62,156 nt of DNA from an uncultured Cellvibrio sp. (lineage in GTDB: Bacteria; Pseudomonadota; Gammaproteobacteria; Pseudomonadales; Cellvibrionaceae), in NCBI GenBank assembly GCA_946481095.1, contig CAMLML010000019.1, forward strand, positions 1 through 62,156, written 5' to 3'. Under the pieces are notes generated by a model that worked only from the letters and a program-made list of their open reading frames with translations, did no database searches and had not been told where the DNA came from. Position numbers and translations under genes: made by a program. Below, one piece after another: positions 47,513 through 58,075 of the stretch; position 1 is the stretch's first letter, and every line of letters starts with the position of its first letter.

Positions 47513-48805
47513 TTGAATCGCGCGTTTATTTCACTTTACTTATTTTTGGTCATTTCGGTGGTGGTGATTGGTTGGGGACTGAATCACCTGTGGGACAGTC
47601 TGACGCCAAAACAACAAGCGTCAGATGAAGTCAAAGCACTTATTTTTATGATCGAAAAAGAATTGGCGGAAACGCAAAATATTTCAATCTACACGCAGAC
47701 AATTCTTAATACCCACCATCTTGAAATCGAAACCCTGTCACTTGATGACATAGCAAAATCCAGTGCGATGCAAGAATTAACAAAAGGTAATATTGTTGCA
47801 GTCAATACCGACAATCAATTGGTTTGGTATAAACGAATCGCAAACTCCAATCAGGTTATCAGTTTGATTAAACATCTTGATGCCCGACAGGATTCCAGTT
47901 TGTATAACATCATGTTGTTGCTATTTTATCTGGCCTTGGCCTTGGTTATTTATCTCTGGGTGTGGCCGCTTTCGCGTGATGCCAAAAAGCTGGAACAACA
48001 AACGCAATTTTTAGGTAAAGATCAGGTACCTGAAGAATTAACGTTGTCAACAACATCAACGCTTTATCCGCTTGCGCGCTCTTTTAATCATATGAGTCGG
48101 AGACTACAGGAGTTGATCGCATCCCATCACGATATGACTAACGCAGTTTCGCATGAATTGCGCACGCCACTGGCACGAATGAAGTTTGCACTGGCCATGG
48201 TGGATCTCGAAAAACTGGATGAAAAAAGTAAACAACATATTGCCAGCCTCGAAATGGATATCAGCGATATGGAATCCCTGATTAATTCTTTATTGATCTA
48301 CGCTGGATTTGAACAACAAACACAACAGTTATCGCTCACACAGGGACGCATAGGTGATCTATTGGAACATATCGAACTCAATTTTCATCGTTCATTAATG
48401 ACACAAAAACTACAGTTGCAAATTCAGAACAAAAGTGAGCAAGAACTTTTTTGTTGTGAGTGGAAACTGATCGAAACTGCACTGCAAAATCTGTTGAGTA
48501 ATGCAGCCCGTTTTGCTGTTAACACAGTAAGGCTAAGTGCGTGCACAACATCTGAAGATTATTTGCTGATAGTGGAAGATGACGGCCCCGGTATTCCCGC
48601 CGAATCCAGACAGCGGGTTACGGAATCTTTTGTCCGCCTCTATGACGAACATCAATCCGGCAGTGGTTTTGGTTTGGGGTTGGCAATTGTGAAACGCATT
48701 ATGCAATGGCACAAGGGAGGGTTGGTTATAAGGGAATCGACAGAATTGGGTGGCGCCAAGCTAATTCTTCATTGGCCGAAACTATCGGATGGCTACCAAA
48801 AGTAA
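47513..48805 (+). CDS. Sensor histidine kinase (RstB-like)
   Basis: 430 residues from TTG 47513, three bases after the regulator's stop; longer in-frame starts lie inside the regulator gene. Two membrane helices (FISLYLFLVISVVVIGWGL; LLLFYLALALVIYLWVW) enclose a periplasmic sensor of about 110 residues. Then HAMP-like linker, HisKA with SHELRTPLARMKFAL (H214) and HATPase_c with an N-box (NLLSNAARF), DDGPGIP and GSGFGLGLAIVK. The layout is that of RstB. It should phosphorylate the regulator encoded just before it. Confidence 0.92.
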   Translation: MNRAFISLYLFLVISVVVIGWGLNHLWDSLTPKQQASDEVKALIFMIEKELAETQNISIYTQTILNTHHLEIETLSLDDIAKSSAMQELTKGNIVAVNTDNQLVWYKRIANSNQVISLIKHLDARQDSSLYNIMLLLFYLALALVIYLWVWPLSRDAKKLEQQTQFLGKDQVPEELTLSTTSTLYPLARSFNHMSRRLQELIASHHDMTNAVSHELRTPLARMKFALAMVDLEKLDEKSKQHIASLEMDISDMESLINSLLIYAGFEQQTQQLSLTQGRIGDLLEHIELNFHRSLMTQKLQLQIQNKSEQELFCCEWKLIETALQNLLSNAARFAVNTVRLSACTTSEDYLLIVEDDGPGIPAESRQRVTESFVRLYDEHQSGSGFGLGLAIVKRIMQWHKGGLVIRESTELGGAKLILHWPKLSDGYQK

Positions 48806-49203
48806 CAGATGCAATCAAAACTAATCAAAGCTAGAAATCACAATAATCTTGAGTGTAGTATCTGCCCTGCCAGGAAGGTAAAAAAATAGAAGTACCAATA
48901 TAAAGATGCTTCAATGGCAATACAAAATCCGCAATTGTTTTTTCCGGTCAAACCAAAATCACCACTGGTTTCGGTGGTGCATTAGCAAAAATTTGGCGAG
49001 AGACCTACTTAGAATAATGACAAAATCTTCTGTACTTTCCCGGTAGTTACCGGTTTCAACTTCAGTAGTATTTATCAGCGCATTATTTTTATTGCCCGGT
49101 TTCTTCCCGCACACACATAACGCAAGGTGATTCAGCCAGCTGATCCCAATGATTGGGTTTTGATGTGGTTTTTATAATTCCAAGTAGCAAAAGAGAGGGT
49201 TCC
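48806..49203. other. Intergenic region before the TonB-dependent receptor
   Basis: No coding frame. CACCAC (48960-48965) and GTGGTG (48974-48979) form a small hairpin with an eight-base loop, without a T-run. A TATAAT box is at 49173-49178, 26 bases before the receptor start, with no good -35 hexamer, so an activator or repressor-controlled promoter is plausible. GAGAGGG (49194-49200) is the ribosome binding site. Confidence 0.4.
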
Positions 49204-52158
49204 ATGTATAAAAAGCGTCTATTACCACTATGCATTGCACTGACAATTACCGGTCAATTACAAGCACAAGAAACACAACCAGAAACCGAAAATGTGTCGG
49301 AAGAAATTATTGTTACCGGTGTGCGAAATGCGGAATTAAATGCTCGCGAAGTGGAACGCTCCAAAAATATTTTCAGTTCGGTAATCTCGCAAGATGATGC
49401 GGGTAACTTTGCTGACCAAAACGTGGCGGAATCTTTACAACGTTTGCCTGGTATTACACTGCAAAAATCCGAAGGTGAGGGTAAGTTTGTTTCTGTTCGT
49501 GGTCTGGGTCCTGGTTTCGTAACGGTCCAACAAAATGGTGCGGAATTGGCGTCAGCCGGATCTGATGACCGCTCATTCGCTTTGGATGCTATCCCTTCCG
49601 ATTTGCTTGGGGCAATAGAAGTATTTAAATCATTAACACCCGACATGGATCTCAATTCTATTGGCGGTGTTGTCAACGTAAAAACAGTGAGTGCATTTGA
49701 TCGCAAAAAAGATTCGCTGCGTTTGAATATTCAGGATTACTATCAGGATTACAGTGAAGAACACTCACCCAAGGTCTCGATTCAAGGTACTAATTTATTT
49801 GCAGATGACACCATTGGTTTGGGTTACTCGGCTTCATGGGAAGAGCGCAAAACAGTCAATTACGAAATGTTGCACCACGAAACGACAGATCCCCGTTATG
49901 TGCAGCAAGATTTACTCACCACTATTCCCAATGTAGAAGACCTCAGCAGTTATATGCTGATTCCATTTGAATTTCAAAATCGTCAGGAAGTAGCTGATCG
50001 CGAGCGCACCGCGCTGTCGCTGGATTTGGGTTATCGGCCAACTGAAAACACCGAGTATTATCTGCGCGGCAGCTACACCGAATACACCGATATGGATGTG
50101 GCCTGGCGTGAATACTATCGTTTTGGTCAAGCCGGAGCGGATGATATTGCTTATTTGGATCCAGCGACCAGGACTTTTGGTGTTGTTGATGCTGATATTC
50201 AACAGCAAATGTTTATTCAGGATGGTACTTCCAAAACCACATCATATGCCTTGGGTGGAAAAAATAACTTCGATGCTGGTGATGGCGAATACAAACTGGA
50301 TTATGAATATTCCTGGTCCGAAAGCACTTACCGCAAACCTGATGGACAACGTGTTCAATTCCGTGAACGCGACGTGCCTCTGATTGCACGTGTGGATGAA
50401 GAGTTTATTGTGGCGCAGGCGATTAGTCCTAACGATTTGGCTGCATTACTTGGAACAACGGTTACTGGAGCGGGATTTATTCCTGATCAGGTAGCGGCCT
50501 ATACCAATCAGGGAATTAATTTGAGTGGGTTTGAGTTTGATAACCTCTTTTTGGAAAACTCCTCACGTACAGACGAGCTCAGCGGGGTGCAGCTCAATCT
50601 GAAACGGGAATTCGACGATAGCTGGTTAAATTACTGGAAAGTTGGTTTCAACCTGAAAGAAAGAACACGGGATCGCAATCAGGATCGTTGGAGTCTGGTT
50701 CCCAAAGATTTCAGCCCGGAGTGTGCGGATGCGCCTGACGTTACCCAGTGCCGTCGCGATATCCAAAGTAATTTAACCAATCATGAAAATGAATTGATTG
50801 ATCATCCCAACTTTGTATACCCAAGTATTACCAAATCAGGTGCGGAACAACTAATTGCCAGTGTCCGCGCAATTGCTGATCAGGATACCCAGCAGGGGCT
50901 GGAGAGTATTTATCGCGATTACACCCTGACAGAAGACACAGCGGCTGCCTATATCATGGGTGAGTTTCAGCTGAGCGAGAATCAATCCGTCATTACCGGT
51001 GTCCGTTGGGAGCAAACTGAATTCAGCTCAACCGGGTATTTTGCGATCAATAACGATAACTTCGACGTGGGGGCGGGTAATACGGTCAGTTTTGACTATT
51101 CAATTCCACTGAATGCCGAGGTGACCAAATACGATGATTTGTACCCCAGTATTCACTACCGTTTTGAACCCCGTGAAGATATTTTGATTCGTTCATCAAT
51201 CTGGACCAGCTTCACCCGTCCTTCATTTGATCAGGCGCGTGGTTTTGCCAATATTGAAAGTGATTTCCAATTGTGTAATCCGGTATCCGGTGTTTGTAGT
51301 GCAACACCTGATGCGCCTAATCTGACTGCAGAAGATTTGAAAAGTTATACCCTTGGCCCTGACAGTGCGCTGACTATGGGTAACCCCGGCCTGGTGGCGA
51401 TGAACTCGGTTAACCTGGATGCTTCTATCGGTTGGTATGCTGATAAGAACCAGTTCTTGCAGGCGGCACTTTTCTACAAAGATATTGATGATTTTATTAT
51501 CTCGGTTCAAGGCTCCCAAATCGCTCTGAATGAATTACCGGTGCAATTGCCGGTGAGCCAGGTTGATGGCTTTATCATTCCGCAAGATCTGGTGATGAAC
51601 AACGTCAACTGGACTACCAATGGTGATAAAGCCAAGGTATATGGCATTGAATTGACCTACGTCTATAACTTCGACTCAGGTTTCTTCTTCCAGAGTAATG
51701 CCACTTTCATGAATAGCTCGGCCAATGCGGGCGACACTATTCGCGTAGGTGAAATTCAATTGCCCGAGCAAGCCGACACAACCGCTAACATCACAGTAGG
51801 TTGGGAAAATGAAGTTTATTCAGCTCGATTTATTGGTAATTACAACAGCGAAATTCTCAAGCGAATTGGTTCTTGCCCCGCAGGATCTGAAGGTCGTTTG
51901 ATCTCCACACCATCAAACCCCGGCACAACCTGTAAGGAATGGGCTGACCAGTATCTGGATGCCACTTATGGTCTGGACTTCAAAGCTACATATCAAATCA
52001 CTGATGAGCTGAAAGTTTATTTTGATGCGATGAATATTACCGATGAGTACATGACCAAGTACTTTCGTGGCAATGCATATTCCGGCGGCAAAATTATGTA
52101 TCACTCCGAAGTTTATGGCCGTTCATTCCAGGTGGGGCTCAATTACAAGTTTATGTAA
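49204..52158 (+). CDS. TonB-dependent outer-membrane receptor, probably for pectic oligosaccharides
   Basis: 984 residues from ATG 49204 (AGAGGG upstream); signal peptide ends near LQAQ-ET. TonB-box-like segment EEIIVTGVRN, then the plug (about 40-165): NVAESLQRLPGITLQKSEGEGKFVSVRGLGP, FVTVQQNGAELAS and SIGGVVNVKT. The 22-strand barrel follows to a C-terminal FQVGLNYKF with M last. It belongs to the carbohydrate-type TBDRs of the Caulobacter/Cellvibrio group that lack SusD. The three genes after it encode pectin-acting lipoproteins, so pectic oligomers are the likely cargo; energy comes from TonB-ExbBD elsewhere. Confidence 0.9.
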   Translation: MYKKRLLPLCIALTITGQLQAQETQPETENVSEEIIVTGVRNAELNAREVERSKNIFSSVISQDDAGNFADQNVAESLQRLPGITLQKSEGEGKFVSVRGLGPGFVTVQQNGAELASAGSDDRSFALDAIPSDLLGAIEVFKSLTPDMDLNSIGGVVNVKTVSAFDRKKDSLRLNIQDYYQDYSEEHSPKVSIQGTNLFADDTIGLGYSASWEERKTVNYEMLHHETTDPRYVQQDLLTTIPNVEDLSSYMLIPFEFQNRQEVADRERTALSLDLGYRPTENTEYYLRGSYTEYTDMDVAWREYYRFGQAGADDIAYLDPATRTFGVVDADIQQQMFIQDGTSKTTSYALGGKNNFDAGDGEYKLDYEYSWSESTYRKPDGQRVQFRERDVPLIARVDEEFIVAQAISPNDLAALLGTTVTGAGFIPDQVAAYTNQGINLSGFEFDNLFLENSSRTDELSGVQLNLKREFDDSWLNYWKVGFNLKERTRDRNQDRWSLVPKDFSPECADAPDVTQCRRDIQSNLTNHENELIDHPNFVYPSITKSGAEQLIASVRAIADQDTQQGLESIYRDYTLTEDTAAAYIMGEFQLSENQSVITGVRWEQTEFSSTGYFAINNDNFDVGAGNTVSFDYSIPLNAEVTKYDDLYPSIHYRFEPREDILIRSSIWTSFTRPSFDQARGFANIESDFQLCNPVSGVCSATPDAPNLTAEDLKSYTLGPDSALTMGNPGLVAMNSVNLDASIGWYADKNQFLQAALFYKDIDDFIISVQGSQIALNELPVQLPVSQVDGFIIPQDLVMNNVNWTTNGDKAKVYGIELTYVYNFDSGFFFQSNATFMNSSANAGDTIRVGEIQLPEQADTTANITVGWENEVYSARFIGNYNSEILKRIGSCPAGSEGRLISTPSNPGTTCKEWADQYLDATYGLDFKATYQITDELKVYFDAMNITDEYMTKYFRGNAYSGGKIMYHSEVYGRSFQVGLNYKFM

Positions 52159-52240
52159 TTCATCGGCGTGCCGAGGCGCGCCTGACTCACCGAACGTCGG
52201 GTGGATTTAACAGTAATATTTTAAGAGACAGGTATTCATT

Positions 52241-55060
52241 ATGAAAAAAATAAGCATGATCAGCGTATTGCTGGCGAGTTCTGTGCTGGTGGCTTGTGGT
52301 GGTGGCTCAGGTGGTCCATCCACGCCCGATTTATGTAACGAACTGAATGTAACCAACTGTGATCAGGTGGTTGTTCCTTCATCAACGTCCTCCAGCGTTT
52401 CCAGCCTTGCGCCGCCGGTCAATAATATTTTGCCCTTTACTGAAAACTTTGCTGTGACCAGTGCGCCGCAAATGTTTACCCAATCCTACAAGGGATTGCT
52501 TAACCCTGGCATTGAAGATCCAAACCCCGCTTTTTATTACTCAACATCGGGTTTGGATGCGGGTCGTATTGTGGCTAGCAATGGAAAAATGACAATTGGT
52601 AACGCACGTTTTACTTTGGGCCAAAAGTTGCAAACCACCGGCACCCACATTAACCCGGAAGCCTTACCGCTTGATTTCAAAGTCAACACAACTACAGATG
52701 GCACGGCTGCTAACTTTCCGACCACGACGACGTGGGGTGAGCTGGATTTAACCAACCCCTGGAAAATATCTTTCTGTGTGCAGGAGCGTGAAGCACTTAG
52801 TGGCTCAGCCAGTAACCAGCAATTTATGGTGTATGTCGATAATAACCAGACTACATCCAGCTTCTCCATTCATGGTACCAACAGCCTGGCGAAGCAGCTT
52901 AACGTAACTAATTTTGTCCCAGGCAAACGAGTGGAAATTAATTTCCCTGGCGATGTGTTGGTTGGGGGTACCAGTGTTGACTCGGTATTGCAAAATCCAG
53001 GTACAACATCGTCATTTATCCAGTTACGTGTGCCCAGTGCTGGTGTCGTGACAATGAGTGAGTTGTGGATCGGCTATCAATCAAATACCAGCAGTGAACC
53101 TTCGGCCAGCACCTGTGCGACAGGCGAGCGGGTTCCCGGTTGGAATGTTGCACCACCGCCAGATACTCCGGCAGCGCCTACCTTTGAACTGGGCAATAAC
53201 CAATTGCGTGTTAACTGGCCTGCAGCAGCGCGAGCGACTACTTACACAGTTGCTTATAACACCGTTGATTCCCTTGAGGGTGCGACTCTGGTGGGTGACG
53301 ACAATGCAGATGGTGTTGGTGAAATTACCACGACTACCACTCTGATTACCGGCCTGACTAATGGCACCAGTTATTATGTGTTTGTTAAAGCTCATAACAC
53401 TGGTGGTGCCAGTGCATTTGGGCCAAGTGCTGTGGGTGTACCTGAAGTGCCCGCTACAGCACCTGAAACACCGACGGGTTTAACCGTGTATGGTGATAGT
53501 CAACGTGCATTGGTTACCTGGGCAGCAACTGATGGTGCTGCCAGTTATTCTCTGGCAGTTAACACTGCAAACGAAACAACTACGGCTACTGTGACGCCCG
53601 GTCTGACCAACACCTACAGTCGTTTGACAGGTTTGTTCAATGACACGCCTTATTATGTCTTTGTCAAAGCAGTCAACGCAGTCGGTGAAAGTGCTTATAC
53701 AACAGCACAGGTAGTGACGCCTACAGCTTCACCCTATATCTATCAGTCAAAACTGAATGTCACCAAAGACCTGTACTTTGGTACCAATGGTCCTGCGGTT
53801 CAAACCCTTAACAGCACCAGCGAAGTGCCCATGCATTTCATTGCGGGTGGTGGATCAGGCATTACCCTGGAAGCCGGTGGGATTCGTTTGGCATCGGGTG
53901 GTCGTTTCACAATTGGTCAGGTGGTAGCCCCTAATGCTGAAGGTGTGCTGACACAAACCAACACAACCGCTGCTGATACCAGTGTTAACGGCGTTCTGGA
54001 TTTGAGCGGTTACTACAAAATTGTGATTAATGTGGTGAGTGCACCTGATAATGCCGGACTATTCCAGGTTTATCTGGATAACAACACGACCAGTGGTGGC
54101 GCTTCAATTCACCAGACAACGGCCAATTCCCGTTTGATTAACAGAACTGCAAGCACCATTACCGATGGTGAAGAAATTGTTTATGAAATGACGACCAACC
54201 GTCGTGGAACTGCAACCTCGTTTATTCAATTGCGTACTGATAGTGCTCTGGGTACGGAAGGTATTCTGATCAGTGGTGTGCGTATTGAAGCTATAGATCC
54301 ACCTGCTTCAAGCTCGTCCAGCTCTTCATCAAGTTCATCTTCAAGCTCAAGTTTGAATGACTTATCAAGCTTGTCTTCATCAAGTGCAAGCTCGTCTGAA
54401 TCCAGCTCTTCATCCAGTTCTAGTGAGTCAAGTAGTTCTTCCAGTTCAAGTTCGGATGCAAGCTCATCTAGTTCGTTTTCTTCCAGCTCCAGCTCTTCCA
54501 GTAGTTCGTCTTCAAGTGCTGGTGGAGGTACGGATCCTAATTTTGCGTGGACGAATTTTCCTCAAGCTACTTATGCCAGCATTTTAGATACTACTGTTAC
54601 GACGAATATTCCTGTTGTCCCGTCTGCAACTGAATATAGCGTAAATGGTCTGTTGTTCTTCCATAATGCTACAGCTACTTTACGCCACCGTGGTGGAACC
54701 AATCTGGAGTGGAACTTTAACGGTACTGGCTGGGCTTCTGGAGATCCGACAGCAACAGTTGGTGCAGCTGCGGCTCCGATGAGAGCCTATGTTGCTGTGC
54801 CTGTTGATGCTGGAAGAGCCGTAACATTAACAGTTGTTCATCGTAATTCATCTTCTGGACTTACAACGGGTTCGATAGTGTTTGTGGGTAGTGATGGTAA
54901 TGTTCTTGATAAATTTAATGCATTTGCAAATACTGCAACTACCACTACATTTTCTCTGCCGTCAGGACATGCTCAGACAAGTGTGAAAATAACTTTCTCC
55001 CGAGAAGGTGGTGGTTCGGGTGGAATGCACCTTACTTCTATAGATAAAACTTACAACTGA
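52241..55060 (+). CDS. Multidomain lipoprotein with duplicated beta-sandwich domain and FN3 repeats
   Basis: 939 residues. Lipobox LVAC (C19) followed by GGG, so outer-membrane sorting is expected. Order: domain A (about 65-290), FN3 (307-402), FN3 (408-495), domain B (about 500-685), polyserine linker (689-762), C-terminal domain (about 765-939). Domains A and B are related to each other: both show FTIGQ/FTLGQ, a DL-x-x-W/Y-K-I strand, QVYLDNN/MVYVDNN and TSFIQLR near their ends. No catalytic motif is seen, so it is probably a surface glycan-binding protein for the pectin locus. The C-terminal domain is beta-rich and not recognised. Confidence 0.75.
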   Translation: MKKISMISVLLASSVLVACGGGSGGPSTPDLCNELNVTNCDQVVVPSSTSSSVSSLAPPVNNILPFTENFAVTSAPQMFTQSYKGLLNPGIEDPNPAFYYSTSGLDAGRIVASNGKMTIGNARFTLGQKLQTTGTHINPEALPLDFKVNTTTDGTAANFPTTTTWGELDLTNPWKISFCVQEREALSGSASNQQFMVYVDNNQTTSSFSIHGTNSLAKQLNVTNFVPGKRVEINFPGDVLVGGTSVDSVLQNPGTTSSFIQLRVPSAGVVTMSELWIGYQSNTSSEPSASTCATGERVPGWNVAPPPDTPAAPTFELGNNQLRVNWPAAARATTYTVAYNTVDSLEGATLVGDDNADGVGEITTTTTLITGLTNGTSYYVFVKAHNTGGASAFGPSAVGVPEVPATAPETPTGLTVYGDSQRALVTWAATDGAASYSLAVNTANETTTATVTPGLTNTYSRLTGLFNDTPYYVFVKAVNAVGESAYTTAQVVTPTASPYIYQSKLNVTKDLYFGTNGPAVQTLNSTSEVPMHFIAGGGSGITLEAGGIRLASGGRFTIGQVVAPNAEGVLTQTNTTAADTSVNGVLDLSGYYKIVINVVSAPDNAGLFQVYLDNNTTSGGASIHQTTANSRLINRTASTITDGEEIVYEMTTNRRGTATSFIQLRTDSALGTEGILISGVRIEAIDPPASSSSSSSSSSSSSSSLNDLSSLSSSSASSSESSSSSSSSESSSSSSSSSDASSSSSFSSSSSSSSSSSSSAGGGTDPNFAWTNFPQATYASILDTTVTTNIPVVPSATEYSVNGLLFFHNATATLRHRGGTNLEWNFNGTGWASGDPTATVGAAAAPMRAYVAVPVDAGRAVTLTVVHRNSSSGLTTGSIVFVGSDGNVLDKFNAFANTATTTTFSLPSGHAQTSVKITFSREGGGSGGMHLTSIDKTYN

Positions 55061-55077
55061 TTTTGTGTTGAAGCAAA

Positions 55078-55112
55078 AACAGCCAAAGACTAACGTCTTT
55101 GGCTGTTTTATT
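55078..55112 (+). terminator. Rho-independent terminator after the multidomain lipoprotein
   Basis: AACAGCCAAAGAC (55078-55090) and GTCTTTGGCTGTT (55095-55107) form a perfect 13-pair stem with a TAAC loop, followed by T-rich sequence. The esterase gene downstream must therefore have its own promoter. Confidence 0.88.
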
Positions 55113-55330
55113 TGAACCAGAACTAACAATAATTGAAAAAAGCTATGGCTAATTTTGACGTCAATTTCAGGTAGAAAATGTGACCCGCTTGACGTTATAG
55201 TGGCGCCCAGTATTACGATTCCCTCGATGGAATTGAATCATAAAAATAATATCGGCACTCGATTCGGTAATTACCTTCTACAGCGCGATTTATGTTCTAT
55301 CCGTGCAATTAATAAAAATAGGTAATCATC

Positions 55331-58003
55331 ATGAAGTATCAATTAATATCCAGTTTGCTCTTGGCGGGAATACTTACTGCCTGCGGTGGAAGTGGGGGTG
55401 GCAAGTCAGGTAACTCATCATCTTCTGTTTCTTCGTCCATATCTTCTGTAGCTGTATCCAGCTCTTCGACAGTTTCCAGTTCGTTATCCTCCAGTATTTC
55501 CAGTTCCGTCAGTTCAAGCGAAAGCAGTTCAATCATCTCCAGTGTTAGTTCAAGCCAAAGCAGCAGTGAAAGCAGTTCTAGCTTGATTAGCTCGAGTGAA
55601 AGCTCAAGTTCAAGTGAGAGCAGTTCGTCCAGCTCTGCGCCTGCACTGGTTGGCTGTGCGGCAGCGACGGGTTTGTATTTCTGTGATGATTTTTCTAACG
55701 GAACGGATAATTGGAGTGCATTGCCTGTTACAGGTCCCAACGGTGCCTTTAGTGTGTTGGGAGAAGGTGATTCGGCAGCCTGGCGCTATACCGCTGCTGC
55801 CAGTGGTGCTACCGGCGGGATCATTGCATTAATTAAACCTGAAGTTTTTTCCGGCGTGACGTCTGCGGATTATTATGTGGAAGCCCGTATCCGTCCACGT
55901 TTGAACTCCAGCGGCACAGCACAACGCAGCATTTATGTTATGGCACGCTACAAAGATGAAAATAACTGGTATGGCATGGGCATGATCGCTCATGAAACCA
56001 ATCAGCCGCGTGTGGAAATAGTGGAACGAAATAGCAGCGGCAACCCGGCCAGTACAGGCGCCATGCGTTATACGACAGCGATTGCCTTGGGCACGGCGGG
56101 AGGTACCGATGGCGAGTGGTATAAATTGCGCCTGGAAATGATCGGCACCGAAATGAAGTTGTATTTCAATGATGTGGCAGTGGCCAGTTACAGCGATAGC
56201 AGTTTGACCGAACGCGGTTTAATTGGCCTGTTTACCAATAACCGCTCGTTTGAGATTGATGATATTCGGGTGGGTAATCCGGCCGATAAACCACCGCTAC
56301 CTGCACAATTGAGTGTGTCACCTGCTGCTAATTACAACGCAGAAGTCAATGATCCGGCACGTGTTATCACCGTTACTGCACTCAATCCGCAGAACACTGC
56401 TGACACCTTTACTGTGCAATCCAGCAACCCTGCAGTGGTCAATGTGAGTGTAAATGGCACCAGCGTGAGTCTTGCTCCTGTGGGTGAAGGTACGGCGGTC
56501 ATCACCTTTACCAGTGGTTCAAACCCACAATTGACACGCAGTATCAGCGCCACTATTGCACCGGCATTTGTGCAATCCACTGCAACCTATAACCTCACTG
56601 GTCTGGTAACACCTGCGGCAAATGCGGTGAATGAATACCCCGATACTTCGCTCAGTTTGACCTTTGATTCGCCACCTGCTCTGGGTACGCAAGGCTCGAT
56701 CCGTATTTTTAAAACCAATGATGACACTCTGGTGGATACCATCAAACTCAGTGAACACAAAGACACTATAGGTTATGGCACGGTGCGCAACATCAATACC
56801 CGCCCGATCAGTATCGATGGTAATAACGTGAAGATCGCTCTCTACAGTAAAAAGCTCAGCTATGACACCAGCTACTATGTGGCTATCAGCCCAACGGCAT
56901 TTACGGGTGCAACCCTTTCCGGACAAGCGTTTGCAGGTATAGGTAAAGCGGCTGGCTGGACTTTTACCACCCGTCCTGCCCCTGTAACCACCCTCACCAG
57001 TCTGACAGTGGATGATGACGGTAGTGCTGATTTCCGTACCCTGCAAGGTGCGCTTAATTATGCAATGCAGCATGTGGCAATTAATGATGCTGTCAGCATT
57101 TCGCTCAAAAATGGCACTTACAACGAACCACTTTATCTGCGCAATAAAAACAACCTGACGATTGTGGGTGAGTCACGCGAAGGTACGGTAATTGCCTATA
57201 CCAACAACAACGGTATGAATCCCAGTACCAATGACCGCGCCGTATTTTTGGTGGATGGTTCGGACTTGTTGACACTTCAAAACCTTACCCTGAAAAACAC
57301 GACCTTGATTGGTGCTGGTGGTCAGGCGGAGACCCTGTATTTCAATAATGATAATGGTCGTTTGATTGCCAAAAACGCCAACTTTATCAGCGAGCAGGAC
57401 ACTCTCTTGCTGAAAGGCTGGGCATGGTTTTATCAAACTCTGGTTGCCGGGAATGTGGATTTTATTTGGGGCACCAGCAAAGTTGCACTGTTTGAACAGA
57501 GTGAAATTCGCTCCCTCGGGCGTTCCAGTAGCAATAACAACGGCGGCTATGTATTACAGGCACGCGTTGCCAATGCGAGTGATAAAGGGTTTGTATTCCT
57601 GAACTCCAGTCTCACCGGCGGTACCGGGCCAACCAATGAGTTACCCATCAGCGGGACTCATTATCTGGCACGTAGTGGCGGCTGTGCGGGTTGTATCGAC
57701 AACATAGTCTTTGTCAACACCAAAATAGGAACCCACATCAACGCAGCTGGATGGGCGGCAAGTCCAGCACCTACACCGGCGAGCGCAACGGCAACAAGCG
57801 GTTGGCGCGAGTACAACAGTATGGATCTGACAGGTACAGCGCTGAGTGTCAGCAGCCGATTGTCACCGGGTTCCTATCAGCTGTCGTTGGGGGAAGTGCA
57901 GGGTCAATACTGCAGCCGCGCCCAGATTTTTTCGGCCTACAACAGTAATGCTGGCTGGAATCCGTTGCCGGATGACACCAGTGATTGTGTAAGCCTGCCT
58001 TAA
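55331..58003 (+). CDS. Pectin methylesterase (carbohydrate esterase family 8) lipoprotein
   Basis: 890 residues. Lipobox LTAC (C18), polyserine linker (27-105), a LamG/concanavalin-like domain (about 110-317, FCDDFSNGTDNW ... FEIDDIRVG), an Ig-like (Big_2) domain (325-412), a Big_5-like domain (420-552) and the CE8 beta-helix (558-890). Catalytic motifs are QDTLLLKGWAWFYQ (D690, acid/base) and GNVDFIWGTSK (D710, nucleophile), with a likely Arg in SLGRSSS. It removes methyl groups from homogalacturonan, preparing it for the lyase encoded next. The lipid anchor and linker suggest cell-surface display. Confidence 0.92.
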   Translation: MKYQLISSLLLAGILTACGGSGGGKSGNSSSSVSSSISSVAVSSSSTVSSSLSSSISSSVSSSESSSIISSVSSSQSSSESSSSLISSSESSSSSESSSSSSAPALVGCAAATGLYFCDDFSNGTDNWSALPVTGPNGAFSVLGEGDSAAWRYTAAASGATGGIIALIKPEVFSGVTSADYYVEARIRPRLNSSGTAQRSIYVMARYKDENNWYGMGMIAHETNQPRVEIVERNSSGNPASTGAMRYTTAIALGTAGGTDGEWYKLRLEMIGTEMKLYFNDVAVASYSDSSLTERGLIGLFTNNRSFEIDDIRVGNPADKPPLPAQLSVSPAANYNAEVNDPARVITVTALNPQNTADTFTVQSSNPAVVNVSVNGTSVSLAPVGEGTAVITFTSGSNPQLTRSISATIAPAFVQSTATYNLTGLVTPAANAVNEYPDTSLSLTFDSPPALGTQGSIRIFKTNDDTLVDTIKLSEHKDTIGYGTVRNINTRPISIDGNNVKIALYSKKLSYDTSYYVAISPTAFTGATLSGQAFAGIGKAAGWTFTTRPAPVTTLTSLTVDDDGSADFRTLQGALNYAMQHVAINDAVSISLKNGTYNEPLYLRNKNNLTIVGESREGTVIAYTNNNGMNPSTNDRAVFLVDGSDLLTLQNLTLKNTTLIGAGGQAETLYFNNDNGRLIAKNANFISEQDTLLLKGWAWFYQTLVAGNVDFIWGTSKVALFEQSEIRSLGRSSSNNNGGYVLQARVANASDKGFVFLNSSLTGGTGPTNELPISGTHYLARSGGCAGCIDNIVFVNTKIGTHINAAGWAASPAPTPASATATSGWREYNSMDLTGTALSVSSRLSPGSYQLSLGEVQGQYCSRAQIFSAYNSNAGWNPLPDDTSDCVSLP

Positions 58004-58075
58004 TCAAATAAACCAACCCGGTTGCCATTACAGTGACCGGGTCTTGGCCTGATTCAATAACCGAGAAATGAAACC

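Noticed and set aside
54300..54530. Ser-codon repeat tract as a CRISPR or tandem repeat array
   Set aside because: It is in-frame coding low complexity for a polyserine linker with irregular codon use, not repeat-spacer structure.
55339..55740. Long minus-strand frame opposite the esterase linker
   Set aside because: It is the reverse reading of the polyserine codons (Glu/Leu-rich low complexity) without its own ribosome binding site.
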